From: JAYWGN01 sp043778255
Lineage (GTDB): Bacteria; Bacteroidota; Bacteroidia; Chitinophagales; Chitinophagaceae
DNA: 64,000 nt
Assembly (NCBI GenBank): GCA_043778255.1
Contig: JAYWGN010000052.1
Location: 1 to 64,000 of the forward strand
Direction of reading: 5' to 3'
Shown here: in pieces, positions 25,257 to 33,476 of the stretch
Layout of the letters: every line of letters begins with the position of its first letter
Numbering within the stretch: position 1 is the stretch's first letter
Position numbers and translations under genes: made by a program
The notes under the pieces: generated by a model
What the model saw: the letters and a program-made list of their open reading frames with translations, nothing else
Databases searched by the model: none
Told to the model about the DNA's origin: nothing

Positions 25257-26120
25257 ATGAATACCGAAATAGAAGCATTAATAAAGTTACTAGACGACCC
25301 CGACGAAAGCATTTACAATGCTGTAAATAATAAATTGCACAGCTATGGCAATGAACTATTGCCCATATTAGAAACCTATACTGGCACCATAACCAATACC
25401 ATACAGCAAGCAAGGTTGGAGTTGTTGATTAAGCAATTTCAATATAACGATATAAAAAATGACCTTACTAACTGGTGTACACAACCCCACAATGACCTAC
25501 TATACGGGGCATTTATAATTGCAAAGTTGCAAAATTATAATGCTAATTATAATGTAATAAGCACCGAAGTAAACCAACTAAAAAAAGATATTTGGATAGA
25601 GTTGAATAGCTACCTAACTCCGTTAGAAAAAGTAAATATTATAAACAATATAGTATTTAAATACAACCGATACGGAGGTACAGAAATTAATTATACTAAG
25701 CAACAAGAATTTTTTATACCTAACTTAATACAAATAAAAAAAGGGAATTCGTTTAGCTTAATTATATTATATACAGTGTTAGCACAAATGCTCGATGTGC
25801 CTATAGTGGCACTAAAGTTTCCAAAGCAAATGATATTATGCTACCTCGATACACACTTGGATTATAGTAACAAAGCCGAAAATAATTTTTTTAAAATTAA
25901 ATTTTTTATTGACCCAATATTTGGAGCAATAATAAGCCACAACGATGTGGAACTTTTTTTTAGGCGAATGAATGTACCACCAACAGTAAGTTACTTTAGG
26001 CCACTGAGCAATAAAAAAATATTGCAAACCATACTTATTGAATATGCTAAATGCAAAACTGATAACGAAATAAGTATAACCACTACCGACTTAGAAACAC
26101 TTATAAAAATATTAGATTGA
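25257..26120 (+). CDS. SirB1-like transglutaminase-fold protein
   Basis: 287 residues. After an N-terminal helical part with HEAT-like character (L-L-D-D-P-D-E-S-I-Y), the central segment matches the SirB1 family: K-K-G-N-S-F-S-L-I-I-L-Y-T-V-L-A-Q-M-L-D-V-P-I near residues 161-183, then F-F-I-D-P-I-F-G-A-I-I near 215. The family has a transglutaminase-like fold; several members lack a full catalytic triad and function is unknown. The next gene starts within its stop codon (TGATG), so the pair is translationally coupled. Confidence 0.75.
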   Translation: MNTEIEALIKLLDDPDESIYNAVNNKLHSYGNELLPILETYTGTITNTIQQARLELLIKQFQYNDIKNDLTNWCTQPHNDLLYGAFIIAKLQNYNANYNVISTEVNQLKKDIWIELNSYLTPLEKVNIINNIVFKYNRYGGTEINYTKQQEFFIPNLIQIKKGNSFSLIILYTVLAQMLDVPIVALKFPKQMILCYLDTHLDYSNKAENNFFKIKFFIDPIFGAIISHNDVELFFRRMNVPPTVSYFRPLSNKKILQTILIEYAKCKTDNEISITTTDLETLIKILD

Positions 26121-26623
26121 TGCTTACTAATGAGGCAACGGCTACATTATACAAAAGATATATTACAACCCCAATTGGCTTACTACACCTTACTTGTAGC
26201 GCTACCGAAGTTGTAAGTGTATTGTTTGCAGATGAAGCAAGGCAACCTACAAATAGTAACAGTATTTGTACTGAGTTAGCTAACCAACTCACCCATTATT
26301 TTGAAGGTAAGTTACAACAGTTTACTTTGCCCTTGGCCTATAATGGCACTGCTTTTCAAACTCAAGTATGGCAACTACTTACTACTATTGCTTATGGTAC
26401 TACTATAAGTTACACCCAACAAGCCTTGCAATTGGGCAACCCATTAGCTATACGGGCTATGGCAAGTGCCAATGGCAAAAATCCCTTTACAATACTAGTG
26501 CCATGCCATAGAGTGGTTGGTGCTAAGGGTACACTTACTGGCTACAGCGGAGGCTTATGGCGTAAGCAATGGCTGCTCCAACACGAAGCAACTTTGCTAG
26601 GCAAATGGGGGCAGTTATTTTAG
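26120..26623 (+). CDS. Methylated-DNA-[protein]-cysteine S-methyltransferase
   Basis: 167 residues starting at ATG 26120, overlapping the upstream stop by one base. It repairs O6-alkylguanine by irreversible transfer of the alkyl group to its own Cys. The active-site motif I-L-V-P-C-H-R-V is intact (Cys near residue 129), with the helix-turn-helix region F-Q-T-Q-V-W-Q-L-L-T-T-I-A-Y-G-T-T-I-S-Y and the S-A-N-G-K-N-P-F segment. The N-terminal domain is short, as in Ogt-type proteins. Coupling to a SirB1-like protein is unusual to my knowledge. Confidence 0.94.
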   Translation: MLTNEATATLYKRYITTPIGLLHLTCSATEVVSVLFADEARQPTNSNSICTELANQLTHYFEGKLQQFTLPLAYNGTAFQTQVWQLLTTIAYGTTISYTQQALQLGNPLAIRAMASANGKNPFTILVPCHRVVGAKGTLTGYSGGLWRKQWLLQHEATLLGKWGQLF

Positions 26624-26866
26624 CAGTTTGTTAACTGCTAGTATAATATAGGTAGTGTATTTTATTTTTTTTTGCAATGCTCAGTAGTGTAATAATTATT
26701 GCCAAACTAATAATAATACAAGCTAGTTATACCTTTGCATAATTACCCTACTTAGCTATTAGCTTATGCAAACTTGAATAGTTAATATGTGCTTTAGTGG
26801 CGGTGGGTAGGGCATTTGGTACAAATAAAATAAAATTATTTGGGCTTTATAATAGTGTACTAAAAA
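26621..26866. other. Gene-free spacer with a small hairpin at the methyltransferase stop
   Basis: TAGCAGTT/AACTGCTA (26621-26640) forms a hairpin that includes the stop codon but has no T-run directly after it, so terminator function is uncertain. The remaining 220 bp are AT-rich, with no ORF, promoter motif or repeat that I can support before the 51-bp element at 26867. Confidence 0.4.
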
Positions 26867-26917
26867 ATTATTACTCGCTGTATCTATACTTTTTATACCA
26901 CTTACAGCGAGTAATAA
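26867..26917. repeat. 51-bp hairpin repeat, copy 1 (downstream of the ATPase gene)
   Basis: A perfect 14-bp inverted repeat, TTATTACTCGCTGT (26868-26881) and ACAGCGAGTAATAA (26904-26917), encloses a 22-nt loop. The whole 51 bp is identical to 28396-28446. It ends 1 bp before the stop codon of the minus-strand ATPase gene. There is no U-run after the stem, so it is a poor classical terminator. Confidence 0.92.
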
Positions 26918-26918
26918 A

Positions 26919-28343
26919 TTATATAAACAATTGTTTTAGGGTTATATAATTATCAACTACAGCCATACTGTTGTTGTTGTGTAGTAAGTTATAGGTTGTA
27001 ATAATTGTTATAAATATTGTTTTTTTTGTGGCTGTTTTTTTACTAAATATTTCTTTTTTTTTGCTCAATGCTGTAGCATAACTTTTTGATAGGGTGTAAT
27101 CAGTATTTGCAAATTTCATTTCACATAAATTTATGGCTCTATCTTCTCTATCTATTACTAGGTCTATTTGTGTTCCAGTTTGTTTGGTGGTGCCTTGTAC
27201 TGTAAAGCTACTTTCTTGTGTATATACAGCAGGAATACCCAATGCAAATTTTATGGGTTCTATATGTTTTAAACATAAGCTTTCAAATGCATAACCACTC
27301 CAAGTTAGGTAACTACTTGATTTGGTAATGTTGAGCCAAGTGTTAGATTTGTAGTGGGTATTATTTTTTATAAATTTTATATAAAAAAGTGAATATTCAT
27401 CAGTTAACCTATATAGCGTTTCTCGTTTTAATTTGCCAAATGGTATATAGTTTGTAATAAATGATGAGGCTTCTAATTCAATTAATGTTTTTGTAATACC
27501 GCCACCATTACTTAATTTGGTAAGTTTCAATATATCGTTTCGGGTAAGGCCTTTCCATTTGCTACTGAGTGCTTGTATTATAAGTAAGTGGTTATTATAG
27601 TTATCAAACAAAGCACTATACAAATTATCAAATTCGTTATGTAGCATACCCGTTTTTGTAAAGCACATTCTATTAATAAATGAAATGGCTGTTTCGGTTG
27701 GTTGTATTTCTTTTATATAGTGTGGTATGCCACCAAGTGCCATATATATTTGTGCTATTTGGTAATGATCTATATTATTTTTTTTACTTCTTATTAATTG
27801 TTCTGTTTCTTTAAGTGTAAATGGGTGCAGCTGTATTAGTTTTGTAATGCGGTTATATAGGCTTCCTTTTTGGTGTACTACTTTATCTAACATCCAACTA
27901 GCTGCCGAACCACATATAACTACCACTATATTAGCTGTTGATGCCCAGTTGTTCCAAAAGTAGCCAAGGGCTTCTACAAAGCCACTACGGTGTACGGCAA
28001 GCCAAGGCAATTCATCAAAAAAAAGTACATGTTTTTTCTTTGTTTTTTGCAGTTGCAAACATTTGGTAAGTAGTGCAAATGCTGCATTCCAATTGGTTGG
28101 TTTTGTATATACTAATTTTACTTTTGCAAAGTAAGTTTCTATTTTATCGCAAAAGTTATTGAGTTGTATGGCCAAAGGTGCATTTTGTGTACCCGTAAGG
28201 TAATAGCTCATTTGTTGGGCATACACTTCTTTTATTAGGTAGGTTTTGCCTACACGGCGCCTACCTATTACTGCTATCATTTCGGACTCAGTACTGTGTA
28301 ATGCATTTTGCAATACGGTTGTTTCATGTAATCTTCCTATCAT
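26919..28343 (-). CDS. AAA ATPase with C-terminal DUF234 nuclease-like domain
   Basis: 474 residues from ATG 28343 (M-I-G-R-L-H-E, the usual start; an ATG 24 bases upstream is possible). P-loop ATPase of the archaeal-ATPase type: Walker A G-R-R-R-V-G-K-T-Y-L near residue 28, Walker B H-V-L-F-F-D-E-L-P-W near 108, sensor I-C-G-S-A-A-S-W. A winged-helix part follows (about 245-320) and then DUF234, a PD-(D/E)XK-like domain with T-Q-I-D-L-V-I-D and C-E-M-K-F near 415-432. Family members are widespread, patchily distributed, and of unknown function; a mobile or defence-related life is often suspected. It is the only gene between two identical 51-bp hairpins. Confidence 0.88.
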   Translation of the reverse strand: MIGRLHETTVLQNALHSTESEMIAVIGRRRVGKTYLIKEVYAQQMSYYLTGTQNAPLAIQLNNFCDKIETYFAKVKLVYTKPTNWNAAFALLTKCLQLQKTKKKHVLFFDELPWLAVHRSGFVEALGYFWNNWASTANIVVVICGSAASWMLDKVVHQKGSLYNRITKLIQLHPFTLKETEQLIRSKKNNIDHYQIAQIYMALGGIPHYIKEIQPTETAISFINRMCFTKTGMLHNEFDNLYSALFDNYNNHLLIIQALSSKWKGLTRNDILKLTKLSNGGGITKTLIELEASSFITNYIPFGKLKRETLYRLTDEYSLFYIKFIKNNTHYKSNTWLNITKSSSYLTWSGYAFESLCLKHIEPIKFALGIPAVYTQESSFTVQGTTKQTGTQIDLVIDREDRAINLCEMKFANTDYTLSKSYATALSKKKEIFSKKTATKKTIFITIITTYNLLHNNNSMAVVDNYITLKQLFI

Positions 28344-28395
28344 TATTAGTCGCTTTATAGGGTACAAATGTACTACATAAAGCGTACATTATAAT

Positions 28396-28446
28396 ATTAT
28401 TACTCGCTGTATCTATACTTTTTATACCACTTACAGCGAGTAATAA
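28396..28446. repeat. 51-bp hairpin repeat, copy 2 (upstream of the ATPase gene)
   Basis: Identical to 26867-26917 over all 51 bases, in the same orientation. It lies 53 bp before the ATPase start codon, so transcription of the gene would begin inside or near it. The two copies are 1529 bp apart start to start. Confidence 0.92.
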
Positions 28447-28533
28447 TTGTTATGTATTTTTATAATAAATTGATATATATGCATTTAGTCAATAAGATAA
28501 GTATTATTTTTAGCAAAAAAATAAATTAATTTT

Positions 28534-29016
28534 TTAAAATTTTTCAAAAAAAGATAACGGTAATAGTGTACCTACATTGTCTATTTTATATATAATTCCA
28601 GTATGGCCTCCAAGCAGTAGGCTAAATGTTTTGTTTTGTCTTTTCTCCCACTCTAGCATAGCTTGCCTACACATACCACATGGGCTTATAGGTACATTGC
28701 TGCTATTGGCAATATGGTTGTAGTAGCTAATGGCAATGCTATCAATGGCAATGTTAGGGTGTATAGCTGCTATGGTACTTAGCAAAGTACGTTCGGCACA
28801 TATACCTATTGGGTAGCTACTGTTTTCTTGGTTGGTGCTACTCACCAAAATGCCGTTGCTAAGCTTGGCTGTTGCTGCCACATAAAATTTTGAATAAGGA
28901 GCATAAGCATTTGCTGTAGCCTGTTGTGCTGTTTGTAATAATATTTTATCGGCAGCAGTTAACTCGTCAATGTTGGTATAGGTAGTATAATCAAATTCTA
29001 TTTTATTGTTAGTCAT
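28534..29016 (-). CDS. cdd: Cytidine deaminase
   Basis: 160 residues. It deaminates cytidine and deoxycytidine to uridine forms (pyrimidine salvage, cytosol). Zinc and catalytic motifs are intact: C-A-E-R near residues 73-76 and P-C-G-M-C near 112-116; N-A-Y-A-P-Y-S-K-F near 36-44 is the usual substrate-binding start. Length is that of the homotetrameric form. The gene begins 10 bp after the LysE-type exporter gene and probably shares its transcript. Confidence 0.95.
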   Translation of the reverse strand: MTNNKIEFDYTTYTNIDELTAADKILLQTAQQATANAYAPYSKFYVAATAKLSNGILVSSTNQENSSYPIGICAERTLLSTIAAIHPNIAIDSIAISYYNHIANSSNVPISPCGMCRQAMLEWEKRQNKTFSLLLGGHTGIIYKIDNVGTLLPLSFFEKF

Positions 29017-29026
29017 TGGTATTAGT

Positions 29027-29704
29027 TTAGTTTGTTGTAGTGTGTAGCTGTTCGGTTATTTTTGAGTCGTCTAATTTATTTTTTTTAAATAATACTCGGT
29101 ACAATTGTATAAGAGCCGTTACTAAAAATATAGCACCAACAAAATAACTTATTTCTTGTTGGTTAGCCCCAATTTTTAATACTAAGTATTGCCCACCAAA
29201 TATGTATATAGCTTCGCCAAGTAATGTACCAATGCCAATACCCATACAGTACAAATTATAATGTTGGTTACGAGGTTCTAATTTTTTATTACTAATTAAA
29301 TAAGTACTCCACAAAAACCAAAAGGGAATTTGTACAGGATTAATAGCACACAAACCTGCACCGTACAAAAACTGTACTACTATATTAGTACTAACATAAG
29401 GCGACAACTCACCCTCCGTAACCTTAACCACAAAACTCATAATAGCCAAGCCAATAAATAGTACGATGGTAACCCACTCTAATAATCTAAATAATTTTTT
29501 GTTGGCCACTACCCATTTCATGGCTACCAAGCTTATACGTACATATATAACCTCTACCAATGCTACACCTAACGAAAATGCGATAGCATTTAGCAAAAAA
29601 CTTTGCGAATATACCCGCCAAGCCATTACATTGAGGCTGCCTAGGGGCAATGAACCTAATAAGCTTATTAACAACCCTAAACCAAATATCCTAATTAATT
29701 TCAT
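29027..29704 (-). CDS. LysE/RhtB-family transporter
   Basis: 225 residues with about six hydrophobic helices. The family N-terminus is recognisable (G-L-L-I-S-L-L-G-S-L-P-L-G-S-L-N-V), followed by a long first loop and the G-A-G-L-C-A-I-N-P-V-Q-I-P-F-W motif near residue 116. LysE-type proteins export amino acids or other small solutes from the cytoplasm; substrate unknown. cdd follows closely on the same strand. Confidence 0.8.
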   Translation of the reverse strand: MKLIRIFGLGLLISLLGSLPLGSLNVMAWRVYSQSFLLNAIAFSLGVALVEVIYVRISLVAMKWVVANKKLFRLLEWVTIVLFIGLAIMSFVVKVTEGELSPYVSTNIVVQFLYGAGLCAINPVQIPFWFLWSTYLISNKKLEPRNQHYNLYCMGIGIGTLLGEAIYIFGGQYLVLKIGANQQEISYFVGAIFLVTALIQLYRVLFKKNKLDDSKITEQLHTTTN

Positions 29705-29817
29705 GGTGTTACAAGGTAGGTATTATTTGTGAGTTATTGGTAGGGTAGTTGTTTAGTTTTTTTGTTGGGGGTAGTTATTAGCCTTTTTTTTACTAATGTA
29801 AAAATTAAAATTTCAAC

Positions 29818-29852
29818 ATAAAAAAAACCTGCAAGTTTATAATGCAGGTTTT
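29818..29852 (-). terminator. Intrinsic terminator of the DUF805 gene
   Basis: AAACCTGCA (29824-29832) pairs with TGCAGGTTT (29842-29850). On the minus strand the stem is followed by a run of at least seven U residues. It sits about 20 bp beyond the DUF805 stop. Confidence 0.8.
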
Positions 29853-29872
29853 CATAGTATACATTTATTTTT

Positions 29873-30253
29873 TTAATTTGTATTTGTACCTAGTTGATCA
29901 ATTTCATTTTCAGTAATTCCACCTTTTGGGTCGCTACCATATTCATTATCGCCAACTTCGCCATTAGTACAAGCAAGTACAATATTATAAATTGGGATTA
30001 AGCAAAACCAACCACTTTTACCGACATCATGCATACGCCTTACAGCAACTGCAATTGATGGAAGTAAAGTAGCTAATGAAACAATTGTACCAACAGTTCC
30101 AGATTCGCCTGGTTTAGGGCTATCTATTAAAGCTGCAACTACACTTAGTATCACTAAAAATAAAGCGTACCACCAATACTCACTTCGCCTTGCCCTACCA
30201 TTAAAGTTTACATATTTTGCAAAACATGTTTTTACTGCTTCAAAAAAATTCAT
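29873..30253 (-). CDS. DUF805 membrane protein
   Basis: 126 residues, with three or four hydrophobic segments. DUF805 signature: F-F-E-A-V-K-T-C-F-A-K-Y-V-N-F-N-G-R-A-R-R-S-E-Y-W-W-Y split across residues 3-29, and the R-R-M-H-D-V-G-K-S-G-W motif near 71-81, followed by I-P-I-Y-N. Family members are inner-membrane proteins of unknown function. The C-terminus is polar. It follows a membrane protein gene of unknown family. Confidence 0.9.
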   Translation of the reverse strand: MNFFEAVKTCFAKYVNFNGRARRSEYWWYALFLVILSVVAALIDSPKPGESGTVGTIVSLATLLPSIAVAVRRMHDVGKSGWFCLIPIYNIVLACTNGEVGDNEYGSDPKGGITENEIDQLGTNTN

Positions 30254-30316
30254 AGTTAAAATTTTTATTTAATAATAATTGCAATATAATAGTATTAAAT
30301 TGTATTTCTAATAAAA

Positions 30317-30751
30317 TTATAATTTTGTAAAGGCAAACATAACTAAAATTAAGAATAACGATGTTAGTATGCTAATATACACATACATCACATTTTGAAA
30401 TTTAAAAGCCTGTTCCACATTTTTTATTTCATTATTTTCAATTCCTTTTTTTAAGTTTGTAGCATATTTCCACATAAAAATAATGGGAATAATTATCATA
30501 ATCATAAATACAAGTGTTACTATATAGTATATTTTTACTTCTCTAGCTTGCTGATATGCGTGTTTGAATGCTTCCATTTTTTTAAAAAGCAATAGGTAAT
30601 ATAAGCTTATTAAGGTGTAAAATAATGCTGACGGTATAGCTAATATTTTGGCACATTTTACTGATTTAAGTATAGTTAATTTTACCTCATCGGTTATACT
30701 AAGGTCAATGTTTAATTGATCTGTTATGGTTTCATTTTTATAATCTTCCAT
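30317..30751 (-). CDS. Membrane protein of unknown family, three helices
   Basis: 144 residues with a polar N-terminus (about 30), then hydrophobic segments at about 34-55, 74-94 and 118-141. An amphipathic charged region (K-K-G-I-E-N-N-E-I-K-N-V-E-Q-A-F) lies between helices 2 and 3. I do not recognise the family; similar three-helix proteins sit beside DUF805 genes in Bacteroidota, which is why a shared function is possible (inference). Confidence 0.6.
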   Translation of the reverse strand: MEDYKNETITDQLNIDLSITDEVKLTILKSVKCAKILAIPSALFYTLISLYYLLLFKKMEAFKHAYQQAREVKIYYIVTLVFMIMIIIPIIFMWKYATNLKKGIENNEIKNVEQAFKFQNVMYVYISILTSLFLILVMFAFTKL

Positions 30752-30820
30752 GGTAGTTTTTTTTTCAAAAGTAATATTTAAATGATAAGTAGTAAGTAGT
30801 AAGTTATATTTGGGGTTTCA

Positions 30821-30862
30821 ATAAAAAAAAAATCCTGCAATAGTTAAGTTACAGGACTTTTT
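30821..30862 (-). terminator. Terminator of the groES-groEL transcript
   Basis: Imperfect stem around TCCTGCAA (30833-30840) and TTACAGGA (30849-30856), one mismatch, followed on the minus strand by a long U-run. It lies 40 bp after the groEL stop. Confidence 0.7.
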
Positions 30863-30893
30863 CATTAATTAAAAATTAATAATTAAACATTAT

Positions 30894-32528
30894 TTAGTAT
30901 CCCATTCCGCCCATATCTGGTGCACCATGGCTGTGGGCTTCTTCTTTTTTAGGTTTGTCGGCTATTACACACTCCGTTGTAAGCAGCATACCTGCAATGC
31001 TTGCAGCATTTTCTAAAGCTACACGGGTTACTTTAGTAGGGTCTATAATACCAGCTTTAAGCATATTTTCGTAAGTTTCGGTACGGGCATTATAACCATA
31101 GTCGCCTTTACCTTCTTTTACTTTTTGTACTACTATGCTACCTTCAATACCCGCATTACCTACTATTATACGTAGGGGTTCTTCTAAGGCTCTTTTTACT
31201 ATAGCAACACCTGTATTTTCATCTTCATTGTTACCTTTAGTTTTGTCGCTAAGTGCTTCTATTGCTCTTATAAGTGCAATGCCGCCACCTGGCACTATAC
31301 CTTCTTCTACGGCAGCTCTTGTAGCATGCAAAGCATCATCTACACGGTCTTTTTTCTCTTTCATTTCAACTTCAGTTGCAGCACCAACATACAGTACAGC
31401 TACACCACCACTCAACTTAGCTAAACGTTCCTGTAATTTTTCTTTATCGTAATCGCTAGTAGTGTTTTCTATTTGTTGCTTTATTTGGTTTACCCTTGCT
31501 ACTATATCAGTTTTTTTACCTTTGCCACCAACTATTACTGTGTTGTCTTTATCAATAGTAATAGTGCTACATTGCCCTAGGGCAGCTAGTTCTACGTTGT
31601 CAAGTTTGTGTCCCATATCTTCACTTATTACAGTACCACCAGTAAGTCGGGCTATATCTTCAAGCATTTCTTTACGGCGGTCGCCAAAGCCTGGAGCTTT
31701 TACAGCTGCTATTTTAAGTGTACCACGTAGTTTGTTTACTACTAGTGTTGCCAATGCCTCGCCTTCAAGGTCTTCGCTTATTATTACTAATGGTCGGCCA
31801 CTTTGTGCTACTTTTTCAAGTATATGCAAAATGTCTTTCATTGTCGAAATCTTTTTGTCGTATATTAAGATGTAAGGGTTAGCCAATTCTGCCTCCATTT
31901 TTTCGCTATTTGTAACAAAGTAAGGCGATATATAACCACGGTCAAATTGCATACCTTCCACCACATCAACTGTAGTATCAGTACCTTTTGCTTCTTCTAC
32001 AGTTATTACACCTTCTTTACCTACTTTTTTCATTGCCTCGGCAATTAGTTTACCAATTTCGCTATCATTATTAGCACTTATGGTGGCTACTTGTTGTATT
32101 TTAGCACTATCGTTACCAACGGCTTGGCTTTGTGTACGTAAGTGCTCTACTACTTTAGCTACAGCACCATCAATACCACGTTTAAGGTCCATAGGGTTAG
32201 CACCTGCAGCTACCATTTTAAGGCCTTCGCTTATAATGCTTTGTGCCAATACGGTTGCTGTGGTAGTACCATCACCTGCTATATCGGCAGTTTTGCTAGC
32301 TACTTCTTTTACCATTTGGGCTCCCATGTTTTCAATAGGGTCTTCCAATTCTATTTCTTTAGCTACGGTTACACCATCTTTAGTTACTTGTGGTGCGCCA
32401 AACTTTTTTTCAATTACTACATTTCGCCCTTTAGGGCCAAGTGTTACACGTACTGCATTAGCTAGTGTGTCCACACCTTTTTTCATTTTGTTTCTTGCTT
32501 CTATATCGAAGAATATTTGTTTTGCCAT
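30894..32528 (-). CDS. groL: Chaperonin GroEL (60 kDa)
   Basis: 544 residues. ATP-driven folding chamber that works with GroES. Motifs: N-terminal K-x-I-x-F-x-x-x-A-R, the ATP/Mg site V-T-L-G-P-K-G-R-N-V and G-D-G-T-T-T-A-T-V-L-A, the apical domain, and the A-A-V-E-E-G-I-V-P-G-G-G signature. The C-terminus is a short Gly/Met-rich tail (D-M-G-G-M-G-Y). It lies 135 bp downstream of groES on the same strand; a terminator follows. Confidence 0.98.
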   Translation of the reverse strand: MAKQIFFDIEARNKMKKGVDTLANAVRVTLGPKGRNVVIEKKFGAPQVTKDGVTVAKEIELEDPIENMGAQMVKEVASKTADIAGDGTTTATVLAQSIISEGLKMVAAGANPMDLKRGIDGAVAKVVEHLRTQSQAVGNDSAKIQQVATISANNDSEIGKLIAEAMKKVGKEGVITVEEAKGTDTTVDVVEGMQFDRGYISPYFVTNSEKMEAELANPYILIYDKKISTMKDILHILEKVAQSGRPLVIISEDLEGEALATLVVNKLRGTLKIAAVKAPGFGDRRKEMLEDIARLTGGTVISEDMGHKLDNVELAALGQCSTITIDKDNTVIVGGKGKKTDIVARVNQIKQQIENTTSDYDKEKLQERLAKLSGGVAVLYVGAATEVEMKEKKDRVDDALHATRAAVEEGIVPGGGIALIRAIEALSDKTKGNNEDENTGVAIVKRALEEPLRIIVGNAGIEGSIVVQKVKEGKGDYGYNARTETYENMLKAGIIDPTKVTRVALENAASIAGMLLTTECVIADKPKKEEAHSHGAPDMGGMGY

Positions 32529-32663
32529 TTTTTTTAATTTGCTGATTTGCTAATTAGCTATGCTGCTAAAAAGTGCATCAATTTTTTTTAAATATTTAAT
32601 TTGAAGTATTTACTAAAGATTTGGTGAGTTTGAACGATAATTATCAAATTATCACATTGGCCT

Positions 32664-32945
32664 TTACACCACTGCCAATATATCGCTTTCTCTCATTATC
32701 AATAGTTCTTCCAATTCTATTGTAATTTCGGTACCAGCATACTTACCATATAGTACGGTATCGCCAACTTTTACTGTCATTGGCTCATCTTTTTTGCCAC
32801 CACCAACAGCTACTACTACACCTTTTTGTGGTTTTTCTTTAGCGGTATCGGGTATTATAATTCCGCCTTTAGTTTTTTCTTCGGCGGCAGCAGCCCTTAC
32901 AATTACTCTGTCGTGTAAAGGTGTAACGTTAATTTTTTTTGCCAT
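32664..32945 (-). CDS. groS: Co-chaperonin GroES (10 kDa)
   Basis: 93 residues from ATG 32945; an upstream in-frame ATG at 32972 adds nine residues not found in the family. GroES caps GroEL and closes the folding chamber. Motifs: P-L-H-D-R-V-I-V near the N-terminus, the mobile loop with T-K-G-G-I-I-I-P, G-D-x-V-L-Y-G-K-Y-A-G-T-E and the C-terminal M-R-E-S-D-I-L-A-V-V. First gene of the groES-groEL unit; no CIRCE element was seen upstream. Confidence 0.97.
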   Translation of the reverse strand: MAKKINVTPLHDRVIVRAAAAEEKTKGGIIIPDTAKEKPQKGVVVAVGGGKKDEPMTVKVGDTVLYGKYAGTEITIELEELLIMRESDILAVV

Positions 32946-33220
32946 AGTTTTTTTAATTTGCTGATTTGTCAATTGAGTAACTGACCATCAAATTTTTTAA
33001 ATTTTATTTATAAAATATTTTAACTGCAAAGGTCAATAAATGCACCAAAGCACCAATTAAAGCCAAATTTTCAGTTAGGCTGTATTAATTGGTGGGCAAA
33101 TGTAGTTTATAATCTTGAAAACCTGCATTTTTAGCAGGTTGGGCAGGGTAAAGGCTTTTTAAAAAAAAGTTTAAAAATATCTAAAACTAAAGCCTTGAGT
33201 TTTACAACAATCCTCAATTT

Positions 33221-33305
33221 GCGTTAGGGATTGAAGCGGAAATCCTTTTTTGCCGTTTTCTTGCAAAAAAGATTGAAGCAAAAAGCCCGACCCAAAGGGT
33301 AACGC
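33221..33305. repeat. Structured dispersed repeat, copy 2
   Basis: GCGTTAGGGATTGAAGCGG, then AAATCCTTTTTTGCCGTTTT, CTTGCAAAAAAGATTGAAGC and AAAAAGCCCGACCC, ending in GGGTAACGC. Near-identical to 20761-20850, without that copy's internal insert. The ends GCGTTA and TAACGC are inverted copies of each other. It lies in the 530-bp gene-free region between glnS and groES. Confidence 0.75.
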
Positions 33306-33392
33306 CATAATAAATTCTTAAAAGCTAATGACTTGCAGGTTGGGGTATTTTGCATTTATAGGTAAATGCTTACGTGATACAAATATTCTGCG

Positions 33393-33466
33393 ATGCATTT
33401 CACCAAAAAAAATAAATGGCATTATTTATATAGTTATACATTGGCAATGCATTTCACCAAAAAAAA
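33393..33466. repeat. 20-bp direct repeat downstream of glnS
   Basis: ATGCATTTCACCAAAAAAAA occurs at 33393-33412 and again at 33447-33466, just past the glnS stop. The rest of the groES-glnS spacer (about 32946-33220) shows a small AACCTGC/GCAGGTT hairpin at 33120-33140 and no gene I can support. Confidence 0.7.
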
Positions 33467-33476
33467 GTAAACAATT

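Noticed and set aside
26919..28343. Transposase or part of an insertion sequence
   Set aside because: The protein has ATPase and DUF234 features, not DDE, HUH or serine/tyrosine recombinase motifs; only the flanking repeats suggest mobility.
32080..32553. Long ORFs on the plus strand opposite groEL
   Set aside because: They are mirror frames of the strongly conserved groEL gene; long antisense frames arise from its codon bias.
33097..33104. A -7 motif (minus-strand TACATTTG) for groES
   Set aside because: It fits the consensus but implies a leader of about 145 bases with no -33 element, so I did not list it as a promoter.
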